Shown here: piece after piece, positions 40,001 through 49,454 of the stretch
Position numbering within the stretch: the stretch's first letter is position 1
How the letters are laid out: each line of letters opens with the position of its first letter
Notes under the pieces: generated by a model
Seen by the model: only the letters and a program-made list of their open reading frames with translations
The model's database searches: none
Told to the model about the DNA's origin: nothing
Source: a bacterium
GTDB taxonomy: Bacteria > Gemmatimonadota > Gemmatimonadetes > Gemmatimonadales > Gemmatimonadaceae
DNA length: 64,000 bases
Direction of reading: 5' to 3'
Assembly (NCBI GenBank): GCA_027484025.1
Contig: JAIXTI010000081.1
Coordinates: forward strand, 62,001-126,000
Program-made: the position numbers and the translations under genes

Positions 40001-40362
40001 GACGCCATCAATCCGCTGCGCTTCCCCTTTCGCTGCTTCGCGCGTCGTCCCACCGCCACCGCCTCCTCCGCCCACGCGCCAAGGGCATCGCGCTCCTCGA
40101 GCACTTCTGCGGGCACCTCGTAATACTGCATGACCTCCCCGCCTTCGCCGAACGGACGAAACGGGCGCATCCCCCTGGCTTCGAAGTGCTCGCGGGTTCG
40201 CTCGTCGACCTTGAAATAGAGCACGTCGTTCCCGATGAGGGCAAAGAAGATCGGGCCGCAGTAAATGCCGACTCCACCGAACATGCTGCGCGCATGGACG
40301 TCGGGGAGGGCCCTCGACAACTGCTCGAGGACAAAGGCGCGGTAAGTGGCGCTGACCGTCAT
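39997..40362 (-). CDS. TfoX N-terminal domain protein
   Basis: A 121-residue protein with the TfoX_N pattern: LSRALPDVHARSMFGGVGIYCGPIFFALIGNDVLYFKVDERTREHFEARGMRPF. The C-terminal tail is basic (GRRAKQRKGKRSG). TfoX regulates competence in gammaproteobacteria, but single-domain relatives are widespread and uncharacterised. It is the first gene of a coupled pair with the molybdopterin enzyme. Confidence 0.85.
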   Translation of the reverse strand: MTVSATYRAFVLEQLSRALPDVHARSMFGGVGIYCGPIFFALIGNDVLYFKVDERTREHFEARGMRPFRPFGEGGEVMQYYEVPAEVLEERDALGAWAEEAVAVGRRAKQRKGKRSGLMAS

Positions 40363-40420
40363 GGCTGGATACTCGGGCCCAGACCAGTCGCCGTCAACAG
40401 GCGATTTCCCTACAGCACGC

Positions 40421-40912
40421 TCAGAAGCGCGCGACATCCGCCTCATACGTCTCGTAACGGCCGCGGATGGCGCGCAGCAGCTCCATGTCCACCGGAGCAT
40501 TGCGGCGGTGGGACTCGGCAGCGACAGCGGCCGCGTCTGCGACGTACTTGTCGAAATCACCGCTGGGGGAGCAGACGAGCAGATACCGCGTGCGACCCAT
40601 CCCCTCGATGCGATAACTGTGCAGAACGCCCGGCGGGATGTACGCCACGTCGCCCGGGCCCAGTTGCTCTTCATGCTGCTCGAAGCGCACGGTGCACACC
40701 CCTTCGAGGCACACGAACGTTTCGGCGTAGCTCCGGTGCCAATGCAGCGGCGGCCCATCGAACGGGCGTTCGAAGGTGAACTCCGTCACCGCCTGAGCGC
40801 CTCCGGTGTCGGCGCTCGCCACCAGCACGCGCACCTCGAAATCCATGCCCGCAAAGCGGTATGGCAGTACCTGATCCCGAGACCGAACCACCCCACCGCC
40901 GAAGTCTTGCAT
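40421..40912 (-). CDS. Cupin domain protein
   Basis: A 163-residue cupin: motif 1 PPLHWHRSYAETFVCLEG with metal ligands HxH and Glu, motif 2 GDVAYIPPGVLHSYRIEG. A helical C-terminal tail of about 45 residues follows. It has no signal peptide. Function beyond metal and small-ligand binding cannot be told. It starts just 8 bp after the yaeQ-like stop, so the two are probably cotranscribed. Confidence 0.82.
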   Translation of the reverse strand: MQDFGGGVVRSRDQVLPYRFAGMDFEVRVLVASADTGGAQAVTEFTFERPFDGPPLHWHRSYAETFVCLEGVCTVRFEQHEEQLGPGDVAYIPPGVLHSYRIEGMGRTRYLLVCSPSGDFDKYVADAAAVAAESHRRNAPVDMELLRAIRGRYETYEADVARF

Positions 40913-40920
40913 GCCGCGCT

Positions 40921-41463
40921 TTACGCTCCGAGAGAGATGCGCTGAATGCTACTCGTTATGGTCGAGTTCGCCAGATTCAAAAACAGGTCGCCGTCGGTAA
41001 TCGACAGTTCGAAGGACATCCGACGGTCGAGCTTCTCCACCAACGCCTCGATAAGCTCCCGCTCGAGCCGGTAGCACTCGATGCGCTCCACCTTGTGAAT
41101 CCGCTCGCCGGCGATCTGACGCAACCAGACGGTCGGGTCCTTATGCGTGTACACGACGGTGCGGGGCGCCGCCTTGCTCGCCTTGTGCAGCCGCGCCGCA
41201 TCCGGGAGCCCGATCTCGATCCACGTCGTGATCGTCCCCGTCAGGTCGCGCACGCTCACCGTGGGATCGTCCGGGTCGGAAACCCCCTTGGAAAAGGCGA
41301 TCCCCTCACGGTACTCCAGACAATACGCCAGCAGCCGCGCCACGAAATACTCCGGCGACTCCGACGGATGCATCGCCATGCGGAACTCGAGCTGCTCGTA
41401 CACGCCACGATCGACGTGCGCGAGCGAGACGGTCATGGCGTACATCGTGGAGGTCAGCGCCAT
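40921..41463 (-). CDS. yaeQ: YaeQ family protein
   Basis: A 180-residue YaeQ homologue of full family length. It opens ALTSTMYAMTVSLAHVDRGVYEQLEFRMAMHPSESPEYFVARLLAYCLEY and carries WIEIGLPDAARLHKASKAAPRTVVYTHKD, a PD-(D/E)xK-like core. E. coli YaeQ can suppress an rfaH haemolysin defect; the biochemical role is unknown. Confidence 0.92.
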   Translation of the reverse strand: MALTSTMYAMTVSLAHVDRGVYEQLEFRMAMHPSESPEYFVARLLAYCLEYREGIAFSKGVSDPDDPTVSVRDLTGTITTWIEIGLPDAARLHKASKAAPRTVVYTHKDPTVWLRQIAGERIHKVERIECYRLERELIEALVEKLDRRMSFELSITDGDLFLNLANSTITSSIQRISLGA

Positions 41464-41541
41464 GTGCCCGCCGTCGCCAGCACCTCGCTCATGGCCCGAT
41501 CGTTGCGATACACGCCGCCGAACCCTTTGGTGGAGATCGCT

Positions 41542-41799
41542 ATGGATATGGTCACGTGGCTCATCGTTGGACTCGTTGCCGGTGTGCTCGCCTCACTCGT
41601 CGTAGGAGGCGTAGGGTTGGTGGGGAACATCGTCGTCGGCATCGTGGGCGCCTTTGTCGGCGGGTGGATTTTCCGCCAGCTCGGCATCAGCACGCCTCTC
41701 CCGGGATTGGGTGGCGTGATCTTCACGGCCTTCATCGGCGCCATGGTCACGCTCCTCCTGCTGCATTTCCTTGGCGGGAGACGCAGAACCGCGCCCTGA
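41542..41799 (+). CDS. GlsB/YeaQ/YmgE small membrane protein
   Basis: An 85-residue protein with three membrane segments and the Gly-rich repeats of the transglycosylase-associated family (WLIVGLVAGVLASLVVGG, GNIVVGIVGAFVGGWIFRQLG, GGVIFTAFIGAMVTLLLLHFL). These proteins respond to stress in several bacteria; their action is unknown. The ATG at 41542 places the first membrane segment at the N-terminus. Confidence 0.9.
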   Translation: MDMVTWLIVGLVAGVLASLVVGGVGLVGNIVVGIVGAFVGGWIFRQLGISTPLPGLGGVIFTAFIGAMVTLLLLHFLGGRRRTAP

Positions 41800-41839
41800 G
41801 CACGCTCAAGACGCGGTTCGCCATCGTTGCACAACGCGC

Positions 41840-42766
41840 TTAGCGGCAGTGCGTCAGCCACCCGTGGCGATCTTCGATCTGCCCCTTGGCGATGCCGAGG
41901 TATTCCTGCTGAAGCTGCTTGGTGATGGGGCCAACGCGACCCGCACCAACCGTAATGCGATCGACGCTGCGCACCGGCGTCAGCTCGGCGGCCGTCCCCG
42001 TGAAGAACACTTCGTCGGCCATGTAGAGCATCTCGCGCGGGATGTGCATTTCACGCACCGGGATGCCTGCGTCGGACGCGAGCTGCATGATCGTCGCGCG
42101 CGTAATGCCGCCCAGTATGCTGCCGTCGAGCGGCGTCGTGATGATCGTGCCCTTGGACACGATGAAGACGTTCTGCCCCGACCCTTCGCTCACCATGCCG
42201 CTCGGACTCAGCGCGATCCCTTCGGCATAGCCGTTCGCGAGCGCTTCCATCTTGATGAGCTGACCGCTGAGGTAGTTACCCGCGATCTTCGCCATGGCCG
42301 GAATGGTGTTGGGCTGCACACGATGCCAGCTCGAAATGCACGCATCCACACCGGCGTCGAGCGCTTCGTCGCCCAGGTACGCGCCCCACGGCCAGCAGGG
42401 GAGATACGTCTCCACCGGCGCACCAATGGGCACCATGCCCGCCGTGCCGTAACCGCGCACGACCATGGGGCGCAGGTAGCACGACTCGACGCCGTTGCGC
42501 GCGACGGTTTCGCGCGACGCCTCGATGAGCTGCTCGATCGTGTACGGCACCTCCATGCGGTAGATCTTGCACGAGTGCAGGAGCCGCTCGAGATGCTCGC
42601 GCAGACGGAAGATCGCCGGTCCCTTGGGCGTGCTGTACGCACGGATCCCTTCGAACGCGGACGACCCGAACTGCACGGAGTGGCTGAGCACGTGAATCGT
42701 GGCGTCGGCCCACGGAATGAAATGGCCATCGCGCCAGATCCACTGCGTCTCGGAAATGCGGCTCAT
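41840..42766 (-). CDS. ilvE: Branched-chain amino acid aminotransferase
   Basis: A 308-residue class IV aminotransferase. It has the opening WIWRDGHFIPWADATIHVLSHSVQFGSSAFEGIRAY, the PLP-lysine segment MAKIAGNYLSGQ and the phosphate-binding VSEGSGQNVFIV with GITRATIM. It interconverts Leu, Ile and Val with their 2-oxo acids using glutamate. The ATG at 42766 fits the family start; an upstream extension of the frame has no homology-like features. Confidence 0.93.
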   Translation of the reverse strand: MSRISETQWIWRDGHFIPWADATIHVLSHSVQFGSSAFEGIRAYSTPKGPAIFRLREHLERLLHSCKIYRMEVPYTIEQLIEASRETVARNGVESCYLRPMVVRGYGTAGMVPIGAPVETYLPCWPWGAYLGDEALDAGVDACISSWHRVQPNTIPAMAKIAGNYLSGQLIKMEALANGYAEGIALSPSGMVSEGSGQNVFIVSKGTIITTPLDGSILGGITRATIMQLASDAGIPVREMHIPREMLYMADEVFFTGTAAELTPVRSVDRITVGAGRVGPITKQLQQEYLGIAKGQIEDRHGWLTHCR

Positions 42767-42845
42767 GTGCGGAAGTGCTGAAGTAGAACGGAAACCGCGC
42801 GAACCCGCGCGACGAATCGGAATGCAGCGAACGACTGCGGTGTGA

Positions 42846-43637
42846 CTAGAGCAACGAGCGCACGGCGCCGCCATCCACCAGCACGGCCTGTCCGGTCATG
42901 AAGCCGGCGCGCGTCGAGCACAGGAAAGCTATCACCGCGGCCAACTCATCGGGGCGCCCGACGCGCCCCAGCGGCGACTCGTTGGCCCACCCGGCAAAGA
43001 TCGCCTCCGTGGACTGCCCGCTGCGCAGTGCATTGGCGGCGGCCAGGTCGTCGAGCCGCTCGGTGGCCGTGAACCCGGGGAGCACGGTGTTCACCGTCAC
43101 GCCGTCACGCCCCACATCGTCGGCCAGTGTGCGCAGATAACCCGTCACGCCCGCGCGCAGGGCGTTGCTCAGCACGAGGTTGGCCTGCGGGCGCTTCACG
43201 GCCAGCGACGTGATGGCGATGACGCGCCCCCACTTCTTCGCCTGCATGGCCGGCACGAACGCGCGCGTGAGCTCCACCACGCTCCGCAGCAGCATATCCG
43301 TCGCCGATTGCCACACGCTCCAATCGTGCCCCAGAGGCGTACCCGTTGGCGGGCCGCCGGTGTTGCACACCAGAATGTCGATGCCCGCCGGATACGCCGA
43401 CTTTACGTGCGCCACCACATGCTCGATCCCCTCGGCCGTCGCGAGATCGGCCTCGAGTGCCGTGACCGTGACACCGTGCGCTTCGAGCTTGCGCTTCGCG
43501 TTACGAATGCTGTCACCGGCGCGTGAGCAGATCACCAGCTCCACCCCTTCCTGCGCCAGCTCTTCGGCGGTGGCGTAAGCAATGCCACGGCTGGCCCCGC
43601 ACACGAGCGCCACCTTGCCCTTGAGGCCAAGATCCAT
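42846..43637 (-). CDS. SDR family oxidoreductase lacking the YxxxK motif
   Basis: A 263-residue short-chain dehydrogenase fold: nucleotide motif VCGASRGIAYATAEEL (GxxxGxA), VCNTGGPPTG and the catalytic Ser in AITSLAVKRP. The usual Tyr-x-x-x-Lys is replaced in LVLSNALRAGVTGYLRTLA; this substitution is typical of a known SDR subfamily of uncertain activity. The C-terminal TGQAVLVDGG is normal. Its start codon overlaps the stop of the upstream cupin gene (TGATG), so the two are coupled. Confidence 0.87.
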   Translation of the reverse strand: MDLGLKGKVALVCGASRGIAYATAEELAQEGVELVICSRAGDSIRNAKRKLEAHGVTVTALEADLATAEGIEHVVAHVKSAYPAGIDILVCNTGGPPTGTPLGHDWSVWQSATDMLLRSVVELTRAFVPAMQAKKWGRVIAITSLAVKRPQANLVLSNALRAGVTGYLRTLADDVGRDGVTVNTVLPGFTATERLDDLAAANALRSGQSTEAIFAGWANESPLGRVGRPDELAAVIAFLCSTRAGFMTGQAVLVDGGAVRSLL

Positions 43638-44308
43638 CAGCCCTGCCCTCCGTTGCTCATCGGCTTGCCGGAACGGAGGTAGTCATCCGACTTGTCGATC
43701 CAGTCCTGACGCGGCGGATTGAAGATGTCCACGTCGAGCGTGTCTTCGAGCGCTTCGGCGCGGTGCCGCACCATGCTCGGAATGACGAGCACTTCGCCGG
43801 CGCGCACGTCCACGTACGTCTCGCCCGGCTGGTCGGCGTGTTCGCCAATCCAGAAGCGTAGCGCGCCCGACAGGATGTACGTGATCTGCTCGTTGATGTG
43901 ATCGTGCGCGGGCACGATCGCACCCTGCTTGAGATACACATGCGCGAGCATCTGCTTGTCGGTATACACGAGGCGACGGCCAATGAGCGGCGTCAGCTCT
44001 TCTACAGCCATGTCGTCCCACGCGACCTTGCGAACGTCGGTCATATCCTCAGCCAGGTACAGGGAAGCGGGAAGGGTGGGGACTTCAACAACTGGAGCAG
44101 ATGCCGCCGGGGTGGGCCACCGCATGGCCGTCGCCGAAGCGGTTGGCGGAGGGGCCGACGCGCGCGCCCGCTGCAGTGCGGCCTTTTTGGCGGCGGCCAG
44201 CTTGTTCTCCTTGCGCAGATCCCACAGCATCCAGCCACAGAAGGCCATCGCCGCACCGAACGTCAGCACCGTGTCGTACGGAAAACTCGAACGCAATGAG
44301 GGCTCCAT
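43637..44308 (-). CDS. Membrane-anchored cupin protein
   Basis: A 223-residue protein: one N-terminal membrane segment (TVLTFGAAMAFCGWMLWDL), an Ala/Pro-rich linker of about 50 residues, then a cupin domain with VPAHDHINEQITYILSG (motif 1) and VLVIPSMVRHRAEALED (motif 2). The cupin may face either side of the membrane. It lies between the NAD(P)-binding gene and the SDR gene on the same strand with tiny gaps, so the three probably form an operon. Confidence 0.78.
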   Translation of the reverse strand: MEPSLRSSFPYDTVLTFGAAMAFCGWMLWDLRKENKLAAAKKAALQRARASAPPPTASATAMRWPTPAASAPVVEVPTLPASLYLAEDMTDVRKVAWDDMAVEELTPLIGRRLVYTDKQMLAHVYLKQGAIVPAHDHINEQITYILSGALRFWIGEHADQPGETYVDVRAGEVLVIPSMVRHRAEALEDTLDVDIFNPPRQDWIDKSDDYLRSGKPMSNGGQG

Positions 44309-44334
44309 GCGGGTTCCGTCGTTGGTGCGAGCGG

Positions 44335-44967
44335 TCAGCGCTCGGCGACGTAGACCGCCTGCTGCGCAAACTTGGGCGTACCCAACTCCTGCACGAGCAA
44401 CTTCGCCAGCGACGCGCGAGACACCTGACTGCCGGCGCCGAGCGATACCGTCGTGTCCATCTGCGCACGATCGCTGACCACGCCATCGGTGAGCTTGCCG
44501 GGCTTGATCACCGTCCACCCGTCGAGATGACTCGCGCGCACGTAACGCTCCTGCTCATCGCGATCTTCCATCATGCCGTCATGCGCTGAGCGGCGCGCAA
44601 AGAGCGTGCGGATTTTCATGGTGAGGCCAACGGTCGATTCACCCGCCATCGCACTCGTGATCACGAGCAATCGCGACTGGTTGAGCGTCTTCATCGTGCT
44701 CACGATGAGCTTCATCGCCGCGGCGATATACGGCACGCGCGCATCATCCTTGTGCCCGAGCATCACCACTGCCGCATCGGCGCCGCGCAACACTTCGCGT
44801 ACCGCGGTCGGATCGGCCAGCGACCCCACGATCACGGTGGCGTTCTCCGGCAGCTGCTCCGAGGGTTTGGAGCGATAGTGCAGACGCAGTGAATGGCCTG
44901 CCTCGGCAGCGGCCACGATGAACTGCTGTCCCAACCGGCTTGACGCGCCGTATACGGCGATGATCAT
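44335..44967 (-). CDS. NAD(P)-binding (NmrA/atypical SDR) protein
   Basis: A 210-residue atypical short-chain dehydrogenase: MIIAVYGASSRLGQQFIVAAAEAGH is a good dinucleotide-binding motif, followed by VGSLADPTAVREVLRGADAAVVMLG and VRASHLDGWTVIKPGKLTDG, as in NmrA-like and SDR_a5 proteins. It could be a reductase or a redox sensor. It is first in the probable three-gene operon and diverges from the fhs gene. Confidence 0.85.
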   Translation of the reverse strand: MIIAVYGASSRLGQQFIVAAAEAGHSLRLHYRSKPSEQLPENATVIVGSLADPTAVREVLRGADAAVVMLGHKDDARVPYIAAAMKLIVSTMKTLNQSRLLVITSAMAGESTVGLTMKIRTLFARRSAHDGMMEDRDEQERYVRASHLDGWTVIKPGKLTDGVVSDRAQMDTTVSLGAGSQVSRASLAKLLVQELGTPKFAQQAVYVAER

Positions 44968-45027
44968 GAGCGTACACCCGCGCCACGGCGGGGTCCGGTG
45001 ATTGCTGCTAGAATGAAGGAAGGCGCC

Positions 45028-46749
45028 ATGCCTACAACTTGCACTCGCACCCCACGGTCCGCCATGACGGTCACGCCATCTTCCGTCCCCTCCGATATCG
45101 AGATCGCCCAGGCGGCGATCATGCGTCCCATCCGCGACGTGGCCGCCGAGCTCGGACTCGCCGAAGACGACATCGACCTGTACGGGAAGTACAAAGCCAA
45201 ACTGCCGTTGTCGCTCGCGTCGGCGCCGCCCAAGGGGCGTCTGGTGCTGGTCACGGCCATCAACCCGACACCGGCGGGCGAGGGCAAGAGCACGGTCAGC
45301 GTGGGGCTGTCGCAGGCGTTTCGGCGGCTGGGACACAATGCCGTATTGTGCATGCGCGAACCGAGCCTCGGCCCGGTGTTCGGGGTGAAGGGCGGTGCTG
45401 CTGGTGGCGGCTATTCGCAGGTGTTGCCCATGGACGACATCAACCTGCATTTCACCGGCGATTTTCACGCGATCGCCAGTGCGCACGCGCTGCTCAGTGC
45501 CATGATCGACAACCACCTCTATCATGGCAATGCGCTGGGGCTCAATCCCAAGGCCATCTCGTGGCCGCGCACGATCGACATGAACGACCGCGCGCTGCGC
45601 AGCGCCATCATCGGTGTGGGCACGGGCAACGGCACCATGCGCGAGGAGCGGTGGGTGATCATCCCCGCCAGCGAGATCATGGCGATCGTGGCGCTTGCCG
45701 CCGACGCGGAAGACCTCGAGCAACGGTTGGGTAACATCGTCGTGGGCACCACGCTCGGCAAAGACAAAAAGCCCGTCTACGCGCGCGACCTCGGCGCCAC
45801 CGGCGCCATGACGCTGCTGCTCAAGGATGCCATGCGCCCCAACCTCGTGCAGACGCTCGAGGGCGGACCGGCCATTCTGCACGCCGGCCCGTTCGGCAAC
45901 ATCGCGCACGGCTGCAACTCGCTCGTCGCGACGCGCACCGGTCTCGCGCTCGCCGACATCGTCGTCACCGAAGCAGGCTTCGGCAGTGATCTGGGCGCCG
46001 AGAAATTCTTCGACATCAAGTGTCGCGCTGGTGGCCTCAACCCCGAGGCAGCCGTGCTGGTCGCCACGGTGCGCTCACTCAAGATGCAGGGCGGTGTCCC
46101 CAAGTCGGAGCTCGACCACGAAGACCTTGGCGCCCTCGAACGCGGACTGCCGCATGTCGCACATCATGTGCGCAACGTGCAGCAGTTCGGCGTGCCGGTG
46201 GTGGTGGCCATCAACCGCCGCACCAGCGACAGCGACGCGGAAGTCGAGATGATTCGTGCGTACGTGGCGCAGCTTGGTGTACCGGTAGCCATGTGCAACG
46301 TGTGGGCCGAAGGCGGCGCGGGCGGTGAAGCGTTGGCGCACGAAGTGCTCGCGCTGTTGGCCTCCGGGCGCGCCGAGTTCCGGCCGCTGTACGACAGCGC
46401 ACGTCCCATTCGCGAAAAGATTCTCGAAGTGGCGCAGAAGGTGTACGGCGCCGACGGCGTCGACTTCTCGAGTGCAGCCGAAAAGAGCATGGCGTGGCTC
46501 GAGGCCAACGGCATGGCGCACACGCCGGTGTGCATGGCCAAAACGCAGTATTCGCTCACCGACGATGCGACGCGGCTCAATGTGCCCACGGGCTTTCGCA
46601 TTACCGTGAACGAAGTCTACGGCAGCGCGGGCGCAGGATTCGTGGTGGCCAAATGCGGCGACATCATGACGATGCCGGGACTGTCGAAAAAGCCCGCCGC
46701 CGAAGGGATGCGGCTGCGGGCCGATGGAACGATCGAGGGGCTGTCGTAG
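45028..46749 (+). CDS. fhs: Formate-tetrahydrofolate ligase
   Basis: A 573-residue formyltetrahydrofolate synthetase: ATP site NPTPAGEGKSTVSVGLSQA, EPSLGPVFGVKGGAAGGGYSQVLPMDDINLHFTGD, and GLSKKPAAEGMRL near the end. It makes 10-formyl-THF from formate, ATP and THF for purine and one-carbon metabolism. The ATG at 45028 is chosen because AGGAAGG stands just upstream; 45064 is an alternative closer to the usual family start. Confidence 0.95.
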   Translation: MPTTCTRTPRSAMTVTPSSVPSDIEIAQAAIMRPIRDVAAELGLAEDDIDLYGKYKAKLPLSLASAPPKGRLVLVTAINPTPAGEGKSTVSVGLSQAFRRLGHNAVLCMREPSLGPVFGVKGGAAGGGYSQVLPMDDINLHFTGDFHAIASAHALLSAMIDNHLYHGNALGLNPKAISWPRTIDMNDRALRSAIIGVGTGNGTMREERWVIIPASEIMAIVALAADAEDLEQRLGNIVVGTTLGKDKKPVYARDLGATGAMTLLLKDAMRPNLVQTLEGGPAILHAGPFGNIAHGCNSLVATRTGLALADIVVTEAGFGSDLGAEKFFDIKCRAGGLNPEAAVLVATVRSLKMQGGVPKSELDHEDLGALERGLPHVAHHVRNVQQFGVPVVVAINRRTSDSDAEVEMIRAYVAQLGVPVAMCNVWAEGGAGGEALAHEVLALLASGRAEFRPLYDSARPIREKILEVAQKVYGADGVDFSSAAEKSMAWLEANGMAHTPVCMAKTQYSLTDDATRLNVPTGFRITVNEVYGSAGAGFVVAKCGDIMTMPGLSKKPAAEGMRLRADGTIEGLS

Positions 46750-46773
46750 CGCGACAGCGACCGCGCTGAGCCG

Positions 46774-46800
46774 TCCCCGTCAGGCTGACGACGGGGTGGC
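46774..46800. terminator. Short hairpin between convergent genes
   Basis: CCCCGTC and GACGGGG with an eight-base loop lie between the convergent fhs and globin genes, overlapping the globin stop. There is no T-run, and it may serve both genes. Confidence 0.4.
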
Positions 46801-47199
46801 TTCGCGCACCATGACGCCGCTGATGAAAATGTAGAGCTCAGTCCATGCGCGCTTCACCTCGGCGTCCCATTTATCGCCAAGCCCCTGCTCGAGCGCCCAG
46901 AGCAAAGCGGCACCCACGGTCTCGTAGTGCGCCACGATGACGCCGTAGCCCACATGGCGCCGCGACAGGGCCTGCAGCTCTTCGATGACGCGCGGCGGAT
47001 AGTCGAGGGTCTGCACGAGCCAGTCGACGGTCTTGAGGAACTTGTCGTACTGCTCGTGCATCGGCTTGCCGGCGAAGAGCTCCTCCGCCGTCGGGTCGAT
47101 GGCAAACAACCGCGAGTAGAACAGCTCGGCCGCGACAGCACGAATGGGCACGAGCTGCATCCACGTTTCGCGAATCAGGCGTTCTGCATTGGGATTCAT
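46780..47199 (-). CDS. Single-domain globin
   Basis: A 139-residue flavohaemoglobin-type globin: LFYSRLFAIDPTAEELF, the helix with distal residues DKFLKTVDWLVQTLDYPP, and the proximal His in ALSRRHVGYGVIVAHYETVGAALLWALEQGLG. Reductase domains are absent. It would bind O2 or NO in the cytoplasm. Confidence 0.9.
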   Translation of the reverse strand: MNPNAERLIRETWMQLVPIRAVAAELFYSRLFAIDPTAEELFAGKPMHEQYDKFLKTVDWLVQTLDYPPRVIEELQALSRRHVGYGVIVAHYETVGAALLWALEQGLGDKWDAEVKRAWTELYIFISGVMVREATPSSA

Positions 47200-47232
47200 G
47201 GGCGGGAATCAGCGGTTGATGGATGGAAAAGC

Positions 47233-47853
47233 TTACGCTGGTGACTGCAGCGGTGCCATCGCACCGCGGGTGATGTGTTGAAGCTGTGCTTGGAGTATCG
47301 GCAGCTGCGTGCGCGGCACCGTTACCGTGAACTCCGCCTCCACCGCAAACTGCTGCGCTACCACCTCGGCCTCGACGGTGGGGAGCATCTGTTGTACGGC
47401 ACCGATGGCGGCGTATCCCACGGCAAACGTTACGGTTACGGTATCGACGCGCATCTGCGTGGGCAGCTGCACCAGTGCTTCCTGCACGGCACCGCCGTAC
47501 GCCTTGACCAACCCGCCAGTGCCGAGATTGGTGCCACCGTAGTAGCGCGTCACGACCGCGACGACTTCGCCGATGCCGCAGTGCATGAGGACCGTGAGCA
47601 TGGGGCGACCGGCGGTGCCGTGCGGTTCGCCGTCGTCGCTCATGCCGATGCGGTCGGTACTTCCGGGCGGCCCCAGCACATACGCCCAGCAATTGTGCGT
47701 GGCGTTCGAGAATTCGGCGTTCATCGACTTGATGAACGCCTGTGCATCTTCGGCGGTGGAGGCGCGAGTGAGGGTGCAGATGAAGCGACTGCGATCGACC
47801 ACCTGCTCGATGCGGTGGACGGCGGCCGGTACCGGATACCGAATGTCGTTCAC
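47233..47853 (-). CDS. YigZ/IMPACT family protein
   Basis: A 206-residue protein with the UPF0029 signature SNATHNCWAYVLG, DDGEPHGTAGRPMLTVL and VTRYYGGTNLGTGGLVKAYGGAV, followed by the C-terminal DUF1949-like domain. Members bind RNA or act near ribosomes; the precise role is unknown. Confidence 0.92.
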   Translation of the reverse strand: MNDIRYPVPAAVHRIEQVVDRSRFICTLTRASTAEDAQAFIKSMNAEFSNATHNCWAYVLGPPGSTDRIGMSDDGEPHGTAGRPMLTVLMHCGIGEVVAVVTRYYGGTNLGTGGLVKAYGGAVQEALVQLPTQMRVDTVTVTFAVGYAAIGAVQQMLPTVEAEVVAQQFAVEAEFTVTVPRTQLPILQAQLQHITRGAMAPLQSPA

Positions 47854-47874
47854 GGTACCACCGCGATCACAAGC

Positions 47875-49365
<1,491 letters not shown>

Positions 49366-49454
49366 GTATGGTTTCTTGGATTATATGTATCCTTGAAACT
49401 TCACCTGCTGCCAGCTAAAGCGGTACCTGTGTTGGCAGGCAATTGACAAGCCCG

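Noticed and set aside
49380-49385. TATAAT on the minus strand as the -10 box of the RhlE-type helicase gene
   Set aside because: Only about 15 bases from the start codon and no -35 element at the right distance; probably chance in a short AT-rich gap.
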